64,000 nucleotides of DNA from Cinnamomum chago. Lineage: Eukaryota; Streptophyta; Magnoliopsida; Laurales; Lauraceae. This document shows positions 33,411-44,309 of this stretch, one piece after another (position 1 is the stretch's first letter; the number at the start of each line of letters is the position of its first letter). A model generated the notes under the pieces. It had not been told where the DNA came from, did not search any database, and worked only from the letters and a program-made list of their open reading frames with translations. The DNA lies in NCBI GenBank assembly GCA_038049695.1, contig CP142451.1, positions 47,627,001 through 47,691,000 on the forward strand, read 5' to 3'. Made by a program: the position numbers and the translations under genes.

Positions 33411-36147
33411 TTCGCTCCATGATTATCGGTAACAAATCAAAGAACCTGGGAGAACTCCTAGAAGCATATATGGAAGTTGAAACGGTGATCAAAGACCTCA
33501 ACAGTCAGCAGTCATCAAAGAAAGTGTCGACTACCATTACGACCTCAAAGCCAAAGAAAAATGAGGTTCTTAATGTGCAAACCAAGTTAGCTCCTCAATA
33601 GCCAATAAAGTTGAAAATAAAGCTGCAGGTAAGAAACCTGAACTCTCTAATGCCTTCAAAGAACGAGTAGAGAAGAAATACCCGTTCGATGAAGATGTTG
33701 AAGAAATTTTTGAGGCTCTCGTAGCAAATGGTAAACTCACCTTACTTGAGCCCAAAAGACTGGGAGATGTTGGCAGAACCAATGATCCCAGGTATTGTCC
33801 ATACCACCAGATGGTCTCGCATCATCTCAATCAATGCTTCATTGTGAGAGAAAAGATCAACGAGATGTGGAAAAACAGAGTCATTACCTTTGACAAAAAA
33901 CTATGGGTCTGCCTCCGTCAACATGGTGTCATGTGGACAAACTTCAAAGTCACCAAAGGAGAAGACCACTACTTCCTTCAAGGTGATAAAAATGACCCTG
34001 ATGTCCCAAGAGTTGGTTCCTTATCCAACATCAGATGGACAACCTATATGGGTGTATCCCGATCTCCTTGAAGATGAAAATTGGGAGATCGTCAAAACAA
34101 AGCCGACCGCTCAATAGCGAAGGCAAGCCAAGAGATAACTTTGCAAGCTTAAACAACAGGAGAAAGCTCAACCATGCTAGTAATCCGGTATAATCCCTTA
34201 CAGCCCCAAGGATCCTTGTCCGATGATGAGGAAGACCAAGAGACTGTTCAAGAAAATGCTGTTGACTCAGCACCCTTCAACGCTCCAGTGGAACCCAATC
34301 GTGTTGAACCACAAGGGGCAGTTGAAGAAGAAGATTTGGCTCCCATGCCTGATCTTGAAGAGTATGCGAGGGTCTTACAGCGCCTTGCCTTAGAACAACA
34401 GCAAGATCTTCGCAATCAAAATCTGGAACCGGAAGTCCCTGAAGATCAACAGGTACCTCCTCCTTCAACTCCTGAAAATGGAGAAAACTGTTCGATAGAA
34501 GATCCTCTCACATCCGATGATGAGCCCGACTCCCAACAGTCTATTCTGTGTAGTCGGGGATCTCCTATTAGGGCAACTTGCAATGCGACAGTTCAGGATG
34601 ATAGCACCTCTGAAGCATCATCTACCGAAGACACGTACTCTCCGACTACACCTGATAGTATATCTTCCGGAGCTACATTTTCTTAGGTGACTTCCACTGA
34701 GATAACACCTTCTCAGCCTTCGTCCCTTGAAACTGTGACATCACAACTCACAGCCCTTCCGACCAATCATCCTGAAGAAACTTCAGCCGATGAAAACCTG
34801 GTCAATTGGTCCCATATACCTGACCTCATAGGAGACGTTTGGACCGACAAATTACTCAATGAAGGAGAAACATTGCTGGATGTTGTTCAGGACTTGTACC
34901 CGGAAAATGCTCCATGTAACGCAATCACTGAGGATGGTGACTCTGCTGCAGACACATCTTCAGCAAATGAGAAGGATCAACCCTTGGATCCCAAGGATGA
35001 TCTTCTAGATGAAGACCCTTCTCAAGAAGCTCCCGAAGTTGGTAGAGGTACCCGTTCTGGCCGGGATTACCATAAAAATTACAACCGATCTTCTTCTTCT
35101 TATGTAAATCCTTCGGGAAAAGATGTTGTAAACGCCCCAAGTCGCAACAATAATGAACATGCAGGCCCGAAGGAGGCTTTCAAGTACGACTTGATTGAGC
35201 ACTTCAAACACATACCTGCACGACTACATATCCTTGACTTATTACGAATCTCCACAAACTCGTGATAGTCTCATTTCAGAGCTGTAAAGACTGAACACTG
35301 ATGTCGACAAACATGCCCCACAAGTCCTACAAATTGAAATGGACTACAGGGTCAAAAAATCGAATACTCCCTCAAAGGGAGAAAAGAAGAAAACCGAGGG
35401 ATCAGGCATTGAATGCCTCTCGGTACATAAAGCAGCAAGTGCAACCATCGCCTTCGATAAGGATGACCTCCTGCTAGGCGAGACAAAGCACAACCGACCC
35501 CTGTACTTCACAGGGTACACCAAAGGAATGCCGATACATAGAGTCCAAATCGACCCAGGTTCTGCACTCAACCTCATCTCTACTTCGACACTTGAAGAGC
35601 TGGGCATCCTACCTAGCAAGCTGAGACACACGTCTGTATCCATCTTTGGATATAATGGGACCACTCAAAGGCCTATCGGCAAAATCAGGTTCAAGTTGCA
35701 AATCGGTGATCTTATCTCTGAAGTCACTGTGTATGCAATAAGAACCCCTTCATGCTACAACATCCTTCTTGGACGCCCCTGGATACACGAGAATGGTGTC
35801 GTCCCTTCAACTCTACATCAATGCATCAAGTTCGTCGGCAATGATGGCTCGATACATCGAGTGTTTGCAGACAAAAAGCCCTTCAAAGGCAAAGGAGTCC
35901 ATTTTGCCGATGCTCAGATGTACAAAGATGAAGAAGAAGGAAAGGAGGAAGAAACAACGCACTTCGCCAAAAATCTTCAGAAAGATAAAGGCAATGCTCC
36001 TCAGCAATCATCAGGAGAAAACAAACCTTCCTGCAAATCCGAAGAGGGAGATCCATCTCCCTTCGTTGTCTCCCTCAAATCTTCAAAGCCTTTGGTCATA
36101 ACAACCAAAGCAAAGAAGACAAAGCAAAAGTCTGGGGGCAAGTTTTG
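33411..36147 (+). pseudogene. Tat-B gag and protease remnant
   Basis: This is homologous to Tat-A 5870-8800: the end of gag (IIGNKSKNLGELLEA), the Cys/His knuckle, the acidic linker and the aspartic protease with IDPGSALNLIS (about 35548-35580) and LLGRPWIHENG. There are stops and frameshifts near 33600, 34117, 34686 and 35265, and a deletion of linker sequence near 34170. The frame ends where the inverted chromovirus LTR begins at 36148. Confidence 0.88.
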
Positions 36148-36732
36148 TCTCGACCCCGAAACGGATCCCCTGGCCCGCGACGTTGATATTTGGTGTTTTC
36201 CCATGGGTTCCCGCGGTGAGGATTCCCGAAACACGCGGAATCTGTCTCACACGATCAAGTCTGCGGAAGTGTGTAGCAAATCACATCAAGATAAGCACCA
36301 ATAAAATTTCAAGTGCTATAACCAAATAATATCAAGACAGAGTATCATAAGAAAGGAGTTAACACGGCATTCCCATTACAATTCAAGTTATGAGACTAAC
36401 ACAAAAAGTAGTTAAGTTTGGTTACATCCCATAAGAGGCCAACAAAGGCCAATACAATTCTCAAAATAACGAAAGGAACCCATGACAAAAATGGAGCATA
36501 ACTCAAGAACCCGCCCGACGTCTAGTTGACATCGTCGGGTTGCCAATCTTTGACTGGGAATGGCTCAAGAGCCTCCTCCGGATGCTACTCCTCAGAGGCA
36601 ACGTCACCTGCACCTAGGCACCAACATACAAGGATCAAACACGACGGTTTGGCATGTAATCAACTTAGGCATGAGCATGTAATAAATAAATGTTTAAAGA
36701 AACATATAAAGACATTTTTGTTGAATTGTAAA
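36148..36732 (-). repeat. Inverted chromovirus C' LTR, segment 1
   Basis: TGTCTCGACCCCG at 36148 is the reverse of the LTR end GGGGTCGCGACA. The segment matches reversed 49690-50277 of element C and stops at the GTAAA target of the solo LTR. Confidence 0.87.
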
Positions 36733-38503
36733 TGAAAGTCCTTGGGATCCTAACCCTAGAGGGGGGGGTGAATAGGGTGAGCTACAATTATGACCAATTT
36801 AAACAAATTTTAACTTCTTAACATAAACTAGTCACATGTGATGAAAAACAATCAAAATGCGGAAGCTAATAAAACAATCATCACAAAGGCAAGCACCACA
36901 ACACAAAGGTTTATAGTGGTTCGGCCTCAATGCCTACGTCCACTACCGGCTTGTGATCCAATCACCCCACCGGATTTCCACTATTTATGCTTTTTACTAG
37001 GCTAAGCAATAACCCTTACAAAGTTGTTTTTCTAGGCTAAACAACAACCTCTCAATGTGCTTTTATAGGCTAAGCAATAACCTTTACAAGATGCTTTTCT
37101 TAGGCTAAGCAATAACCTTTACACAATGCTTTTCTTAGGCTAAGCAATAACCTTTACAAATAAAGATTTCTCTAAGAAAGTGTCTTCACAAAAGATCACT
37201 CTAAGAGATACAAATTAAGCACAATGTATTTGCCTCTAAACTAGGCGGATATGAAAGTGAATAACTAACTCACACAAACACTAAATGAATGCAAATGTGA
37301 ATGCTCATGATGTGTGTGTGTGTGATAACTTCAATCAAGTTTAAAAAGAAAGCTTAATCAAATATATGCTTAAAGCATTTCAAAGTTTAAAGCTCATGAA
37401 AGATTTGATTGAAGTCTAATGCAAATCACATGTATGAAAATCAACTTGTTAATCACATGAAAATCAAAGTCTCACAAGTTGTATGAAAATGACTAACTTA
37501 GAACATGTGATGCATGTGCAATGTTGTTTTCAAAACCAAATTAATTTTACTAATGTTTAAATGAATGAAAACAACAAGTAATGTTTCAACCAAGAAAATG
37601 AATCATGCTATATAAAGGAAATCAAAGATTTAGGCTAAGCATGATTAAGAAAGTTTAAAAACTACTTGGATGAAAACAAAGTGAAGAATCCAATCTTAAT
37701 TAGATCAAGGATTGAGAGAAGAATGGATTCATCACATCATAGTTATCATGCTCAAAAACATTTACCAATAACTTAAACAAAGCATGTAAACTATGATTAA
37801 GAGAGGTAGAGCTTACTTAGAGATTTAACTTCATTAATCCAAGCTTTAGCTCACCAAATGACTCTTTGGTCTCTCTTAGTTCATCCCCTTTGTCTTGTCT
37901 CAAAGCTCCTCAAAAGAGTCTTCAAAATCTCCAACCTTTGACAAAGGAAAGAACTCATTTTTATAGCAAAAAGTGCCCAACGGCTAGTCCTCGGTCGACC
38001 TGCAAACAGGTCTCGGTCGACCGGGATCACACAACGGTCATATTTCTGACCGTTGGTTCAGCAGGGCAACTTTCTGCCTGCAGTGTTCCCGGTGACCGGG
38101 ACCTCTGGGCCGGTCGACCGGCGACACTGCCGGGATCACCAAAAATTCCAACTTTTGCAATTTTTAAAGATTTTCTTAGTGGAACTTTGGGCCATTCAAT
38201 CAAGCTTTAAAACATGTTTTAAATCATTCTAAGGGTTTTAAAACATGGAACATAAAAAGCCTAAAACATTTTGAAAGATTTAAAACTCATAGGCTAGCTT
38301 GATTTTCTAAAACTCTTTTCAAATCAAATGCATCCAAGATTTAAAAACAAATCATGCATAAATCAAAACTTTTACAACTCTTAAAAAACCATGCATGAAT
38401 AAAACAAGATTTCAAGAATTCTAAAACAATGCATAAGTGCGTAAATCAAATGACGCTAGAATGAAATGCATCCATCAAATTGCAATCTACAAAATCCCTA
38501 ACA
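36733..38503 (+). repeat. Solo LTR E, 1771 bp, TSD GTAAA
   Basis: It starts TGAAAGTCC and ends CCCTAACA, flanked by GTAAA at 36728-36732 and 38504-38508. Removing it and one GTAAA restores a continuous chromovirus LTR. There is no coding sequence and no internal region, so it is a solo LTR; I cannot assign the family. It contains GGTCGACC palindromes near 37990-38125. Confidence 0.85.
36990..37165 (+). repeat. TAGGCTAAGCAATAACC tandem repeats
   Basis: Five imperfect units of 37-39 bp sharing TAGGCTAAGCAATAACCTTTACA lie inside solo LTR E; the last two are nearly identical. Confidence 0.8.
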
Positions 38504-38930
38504 GTAAACAGTTACATGACTAAGGTACATTTCAAAATACGAGCAAAGCTAGCATGAATACTTATAATATCATGAATAGTTACAATCCATAATGAGCCCA
38601 TCCTTTCTCAATCATTTATAATGAATAGAGCAAGCATGCACGACAAACACGATATACATAATATAATCACGACACGATTCCCACATATACGGGCATTCCG
38701 GCCGCGGAACCGGACACGCACGATGTGTAATAAAGTACACGACCAGTCTGCAGACAGTCTACATGTTTAAGGACCCCTAGACAGTGGATCAAACTGAAAG
38801 GGTAGTCCAATCTCAGTGGTGTTCACTTAAATTCATGAATGCACAAAACACGACGAAACACGTCTTAAACCAAAATCAAGCTTGAAGGGGCAAATCACTT
38901 ATCAGAACTAAACAAGACACGACTAGCAAG
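38504..38930 (-). repeat. Inverted chromovirus C' LTR, segment 2
   Basis: This continues the reversed LTR after the solo LTR and ends in GCAAG, the target site of element C. It resumes at 50283. Confidence 0.87.
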
Positions 38931-41249
38931 TGTTAGACCCCGACCCACACTAATTCGATTAGTGTGCGATTAGTGTGTATTTAGTCCTAAGTGGTTTTAG
39001 TTATCATTGGGTTAGAAATAATTAGTTTAGAATTGGATATAGCTTTGAGAATTTTGAGAACGCTTAGTATTAATCAGACATGCTTAGGAAGGCCTGAGTG
39101 TACGTGTAAGCTTGGGAGGATCGTGCTGGTTTTCCCTTTTTAATTGTGATTTTGATTTCATTTGAATGATTTTACTATGTGTTACAACTTTCGTTTTCAG
39201 CCCATTCATGTTTGAAGCCTAAAAACCCAAGTTCTGGCCCAAAAAGTGTAAAGTTGTCTTTTATACACAAATCTGGACACAAATTTCGAAATCTCAAAAC
39301 CATGTCAAAAATATACTTTTTTGGAAACTAGATATTTCGAGGATCATTTTATCCTTCTTCGTCGAGTTCATTCGAGGCCCGCAAGATCATATTTTCATTG
39401 ATGCAATATTTGGCCATTGGGCCCCATTTGCTAAGGTTTTAAGTCAACTCTTTCTCTCTTTTCATTCTCAAACCCTAACCCTAGAGCAGCCAAGAGGAGA
39501 AACCTTTTCTCTCCACTTTATTTTCTTGAATGATCAAGCTAGAAGGCTCCAAATGGAATTCCAAGACCATCATCTTCTTCCTCTCATCCTAAGCTTTCCA
39601 TTGATACAAGTTTCTTGAAGTTTCTAGTTGGGCAAGATCTCCATTTTCTTCCTTCTCTCTTGTTTGGCCTTCTCTAGGTAAGAGCTCCAACCCATCTATA
39701 TTTAATGGAGACTTTTTGGTTCCTAAAGATCTTGTTTTTCATATTGCAAACCCTTTTGTGAAAATGAGTTCCTTGTTTTCAAGATTGAGTGAGTTTTGTT
39801 TGGTGTTCTTGGGTTTTGTAGTCTTTGGATTAGCTTGAGTGGAAGTGGTTGGAGAAAGTTTTTGACATCTTGGACTAAGGCAACTAACCAATCTAGGATG
39901 GATGATAGCATGTGTGCATTTGATTTGCTTTCTCTTCATTCTTCTCATTTCATTGGAAATTTATGTCTTGAATGGAAAATTTGGGGATTTTGTTGTAGAT
40001 TGAAGAATGGGAATGTGATGTCTCAATTTGTGCTATGAAATGTGTGTTTTATCCCTTGGAGATCATGTAGGCTCAAGGAAGTGCAGCTTGAATGAGAAAC
40101 GAGAAAAAGGGAAGAAGAAAATGTGAAAATCTGACTTGAAATGCACTTCCCGTGCAGTTTCGGTCAGCCGCTGGCGGCTAGCCGAAATCCCTATTTCGGC
40201 TATCTGCGAGCTGACCTAGCTCGGCGGTTCCCTTTCCAGAAGCTTGCACTTTGACAGTGGGTTTCGGTCAGCATGATGGTTAGCTAGCGGCTAGCCGAAA
40301 TCCCCATATCGGCTAACCGCTGGCCAACTGAACTCATTACGGCTCCTTTTCCAGAGAGCTAAGTTTCAGACCCGAGTTCCAGCGGTCAGCCTGTCGGTCA
40401 GCTTGCGGCTAGCAACCATATCCCATTCCGGAGCACCGATTCTCTTTTAAATTTCCAACGTTTGGGCTTCGTTTACACAAAGATCTATCAAAGATCCTTA
40501 CATGTGCTTGATAGGCTTTGTGTTCGTACTTTAGTTTTTGATACAATGAATATCATTGTGTGTTCGTTTTGAATGTTTATGTACAAGCTCGTTTTGAAGA
40601 TTTGTTTCAGAGAAAAAGGGGACCACCTCCTAAGCGTGTTATGCATATTAATTATGCCTTTTGCTAGTTGTGTTTGTCGTGTTTTGATAAGTGATTTTCC
40701 CTTTTATCTCGACATGTTTAGACAGTCTTTCGCGTGTTTTGTGCATTCATTAATTTAAGTGAACACCACTGAGCTTGGACTGCCCTTTCAGTTTGATCCA
40801 CTGTCTTGCGGTCCTTAAACATGTGGACTGTCTGCAGACTAGTCAGAGAGTGGCAACCCAACGATGTCAACTAGACGTCGGGCGGGTTCTTGAGTTTCGC
40901 TACATTTTTGTCATTTGGGTTCTTTTATTATTTTGAGAATTGTATTGGCCTTTGTTGGCCTCTTATGAGATGTAACTAAACTTAACTTACTTTTGTGTTA
41001 GTCTCATAACTTGAATTATGATGGGAATGCCATGTTAACTCCTTTCTTTTGATACTATGTCTTGATATTATTTGCCATAGCACTTAAAAATTCATTGGTG
41101 CTTATCTGGATGTGATTTGCTACATGCTTCCGCAAACTTGATCATGTGAGACGGATTCCGAGTGTCTCGGGAATCCTCACCGCGAGAACCTGTGGGAAAA
41201 CAAACAAAACAATCGTCGCGGGCCCGGGGTTCGTTCCGGGGTCGCGACA
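38931..41249 (+). repeat. 5' LTR of chromovirus C, 2319 bp
   Basis: It runs from TGTTAGACCCC to GGGTCGCGACA. It matches the 3' LTR (47555-50277) with modest divergence but lacks about 404 bp present there (about 49463-49870), the break being at about 40839. It contains repeated hairpin-forming AGCCGAAAT...ATTTCGGCT units at 40150-40430. The open frames seen here are in LTR sequence and occur equally in the 3' copy. Confidence 0.92.
40179..40202. repeat. 10-bp-stem hairpin in chromovirus LTR
   Basis: TAGCCGAAAT and ATTTCGGCTA are separated by CCCT, followed by several looser copies to about 40430. The array recurs at about 48770-49040 and, reversed and diverged, at 50630-50900. Confidence 0.8.
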
Positions 41250-41253
41250 GGAC

Positions 41254-41265
41254 CGGTATCAGAGT
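41254..41265 (+). other. Primer binding site of chromovirus C
   Basis: CGGTATCAGAGT lies 4 bp after the LTR. It differs by one base at each end from TGGTATCAGAGC, the usual site for initiator tRNA-Met. Confidence 0.8.
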
Positions 41266-41410
41266 GGGACATGTTTCAGGCACTTAAAAGAAACTAGAAA
41301 GGTCTTAGGAACATGGTGAGGATTCGTGAGTTCGATAGATTCGTTGGTATAAGACCTTAGAAACCCTTATACCATGTTTATTGTGTACTAAAACCTTGTT
41401 TTATAGCATC

Positions 41411-42855
41411 ATGCCTCCAAGGAAATTTTCAAACGATAATGCTTCAGGTAGTAATCAGAACGAGTCAAACACGACCAATACGCCAACCGCTACATAGTTT
41501 CAAGAACTCATGCAAACTATGATAGAACAACAAAGGCAGGCAAATGAGACTCAAGCCAAATTTCAAGAACAACTAGCAAGGAAGGATGAAGAAATGACTC
41601 AAGTCCAGAGACAACTCTTGGAAGTTCTTCAGAACAGGAATCTAACTCCACAGCCTCAGCCTTTGGGTCCACAGATTGTTATCCATAATAGGGATCATGA
41701 CCCTAATGCACTACTTGAGAAGTTCCGGAAGAGAGCACCGAACGAATTTTCGGGCAATGAGGACCCGTTACTTGCAAATGACTGGCTGGCTAATACCGAG
41801 AAAATCTTTGATGTATTTACGTGCACGGGGAGACAGAAGGTCAACCTCACAGCTTCACTATTCTATGGGCTTGCTGATCGCTGGTGGCAAACGGTTAAGG
41901 ACCCATACACGGTAATGGCTAACGAAGATGCGTGGGCAGCATTCAAGACACAGTTTCAGGATAAGTACATTCCCTCCCATGTTAAGAGGCAGAAGGCTAT
42001 TGAATTCCAGCAGCTCAAGCAAGGCAGCATGACTGTGCTAGACTATGTCACCAAGTTTGAGAGATTGGCTAGATATGCTACTGAGTTGATTGACACTGAA
42101 CAGAAGAAGATAACAAAGTTTTTGGAAGGATTGATTCCGATTATCATGAGAGATGCCATAGGAGTAGTTCCACCAGCTACATATGATGAGGCGGTCAAAT
42201 GGGCATACAAGTTTGAAGATACTAACAACCTGATCGTTCAAGATAGGAAGCAGCACTACCAGCAACAGAATCAAAACCAGCACCATAACAAGAAACCGAA
42301 GCAAGAGCACAGTCAAGTGAGATACGGTTGTGGTCATTGTGGCAAGAACCACGAAACTCATGAATGTCGTAAGGCCACAGTTGCCTGTTTCAAATGTGGG
42401 GCTATGAACCATGCAATCAAGGATTGCCCACAACTTCAGAATCAAGGGAACGGAAACCAACAGCAGAGACAAGCAGCTCTTCAGAATAGAGCACCAGTTC
42501 AGAATAAGGTTAGACCACCTCAGTAGCAGCAGCAGGCTAGGCCACCAGCACAGAATCAGAATGCTCGTCCTCCACAACAGAACATACATGGCCAAGGAAG
42601 GCAAGATCAAGCACCGAATAAACTACAGATGCATGGACGTTTATACTATCTCAACCGTGCGGATGCTGAAGCTGCAGGAGACGTGGTGGAAGGTAAACTT
42701 CTTGTTTGTGGGGTAGAAGCTCATATTTTATTTGATCCTGGATCCACACATTCGCTTTCATCTCCTAGTTTTGCTAAGATGATTGATGCACCACATAGTG
42801 AATTGGATTATATTCTGATAGTAACCACACCAGTAGGGAAACAAGTTGTGTGTAG
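41411..42855 (+). pseudogene. Chromovirus C gag and start of protease
   Basis: ATG at 41411 begins MPPRKFSND, a typical chromovirus gag start, but TAG interrupts near 41496 and again at 42524-42526. Between them the frame encodes the gag core (WWQTVKDPYT... TMTVLDY-like region) and two zinc knuckles, CGHCGKNHETHEC and CFKCGAMNHAIKDC. After the second stop come LYYLNRADAEAAGDVVEGK and the protease site LFDPGSTHS. A foreign LTR cuts the frame at 42856. Gag packages the element RNA in virus-like particles in living copies; this one is dead. Confidence 0.9.
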
Positions 42856-44296
42856 TGTTGGAAGTAGGTGGGCCTTCCAGACAGGTTTGAAAAACTTTTG
42901 ACCCACTTGATGCAGGGATCAACTATCTAGAAAGCAACAAACCCAATCCAGGATGCATTCCCTCAAACTCATAATCATGTACAACAACATATACTATCTA
43001 GAAGATAGAAAACAACACCTAAACATGCAACCACGAAATCTACAGCATACAAGGATGTAGATATACCTTTGGAGCCTTGTAGTGCTCTAATGGAGAATTT
43101 GAGTTCTTTCTTTGATGATGAACACCTTCACTAACCAAATCAAGATCTCCAACACCTTTTGATCTTCCACGCTATGACCCGTATTAGATTCTCTTTTCTC
43201 AAGAAGATTGGTGGAATCTCCAAGAGAAAACCTTACTAGTAACTCCAAGGAACTAGAGGAGAAAAAGAAGAGAACTTAGAGAGGAAGAGAAGTTGTACAA
43301 CTCTTGCACAAAGGGGCTGAAATTGCTCTCACTATTATGGACGTCCAAGAGGGGATATTTCCCCTATTTGTAGTCCTCCATTCCACCTCTTTACCTATTT
43401 GAAATAGAAGTTTAACTCCCATTACAAAATAGTAACATTCTCCCTTGCTAATTGCCATAGAAGTCTTACTTCCACAACAATTAGTAGCTTTTTCCTTTCT
43501 AATTAAAATAAAAGTCCTACTTCCATTAATAATTAGTAACTTACCATTATCACTATTAGAAGTCTTACTTCAAATAGAAATAGTAACCTCCCTATTAGAG
43601 TTCAAGTAGAATTAGTATCTTTCTAATAACTTGGGCTAGCGTGGGGACCACTAGGGATTCCTTAGAAAGCTGGCTCCAACTGGGACACGCGACCCCACAT
43701 CTCATGTGAAATCCGGGCCCACAGTTAATTGCAAATAACTCCACTATATAAATGCAATTGTACTCCAGTCTTAAGAATATATTACAATGAAGACCCTAAA
43801 CTTCCTCAGTACCACAAGTAGGCCCCTCCATCTATATCCATGGATCAATTTGACCTGTCCACCAAAATAGATCCATATCTTATTATCCTTGAGCCCCAAT
43901 TAATTATAATGATCATTTGGTACCGATCCAATTAACTCTTAAACGGAATGGTTGCGCACTTACCAATGATAAATCCATTAATTGGCACAAGGGGATATTA
44001 AAGATAGATCCCATCTTGACTGTTAAATGTTCCCACAGCTCTACTACCACGTACCCAAATCACCGAGGTGTTGACCTACAATTGGCCTCACTCATTGGTG
44101 ACTCAAAGCAAATGAATAGATAGAAACTTGAGTTCATTAATGTCTCAAGATTATGAGCCTATTGCTAGGGAATTATGAGAGCAGACCTTAAAGTAAAACA
44201 ATGTATATAAGGTGCTTCTCATGGTTCTTCAATACATCCAATGTACTAGCACTATGATCCAGAATCTTACATTCTGATGATTGAGACAAATCACAC
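42856..44296 (+). repeat. LTR insertion D1, 3'-truncated
   Basis: It begins TGTTGGAAGTAGG and follows solo LTR D2 (61382-63151) closely up to AATCACAC at 44296, lacking the last ~330 bp. It interrupts the protease region of element C, which resumes near 44320 with LLGDINLPANLIVLDMHDF. I see no clear target duplication, consistent with loss of its 3' end by deletion. Confidence 0.83.
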
Positions 44297-44309
44297 TATA
44301 AACCTATTA

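Noticed and set aside
39474..39490. Telomere-like AAACCCTAACCCTA
   Set aside because: Only two partial CCCTAA units inside an LTR, repeated at 48090 in the other LTR; not an interstitial telomere array, at most a telobox-like promoter motif.
38931..41249. Small host-like gene in the chromovirus LTR (frames at 39723-40038 and 48336-48651)
   Set aside because: The frames are in LTR sequence, present in each LTR copy, on both strands, and without recognisable domains.
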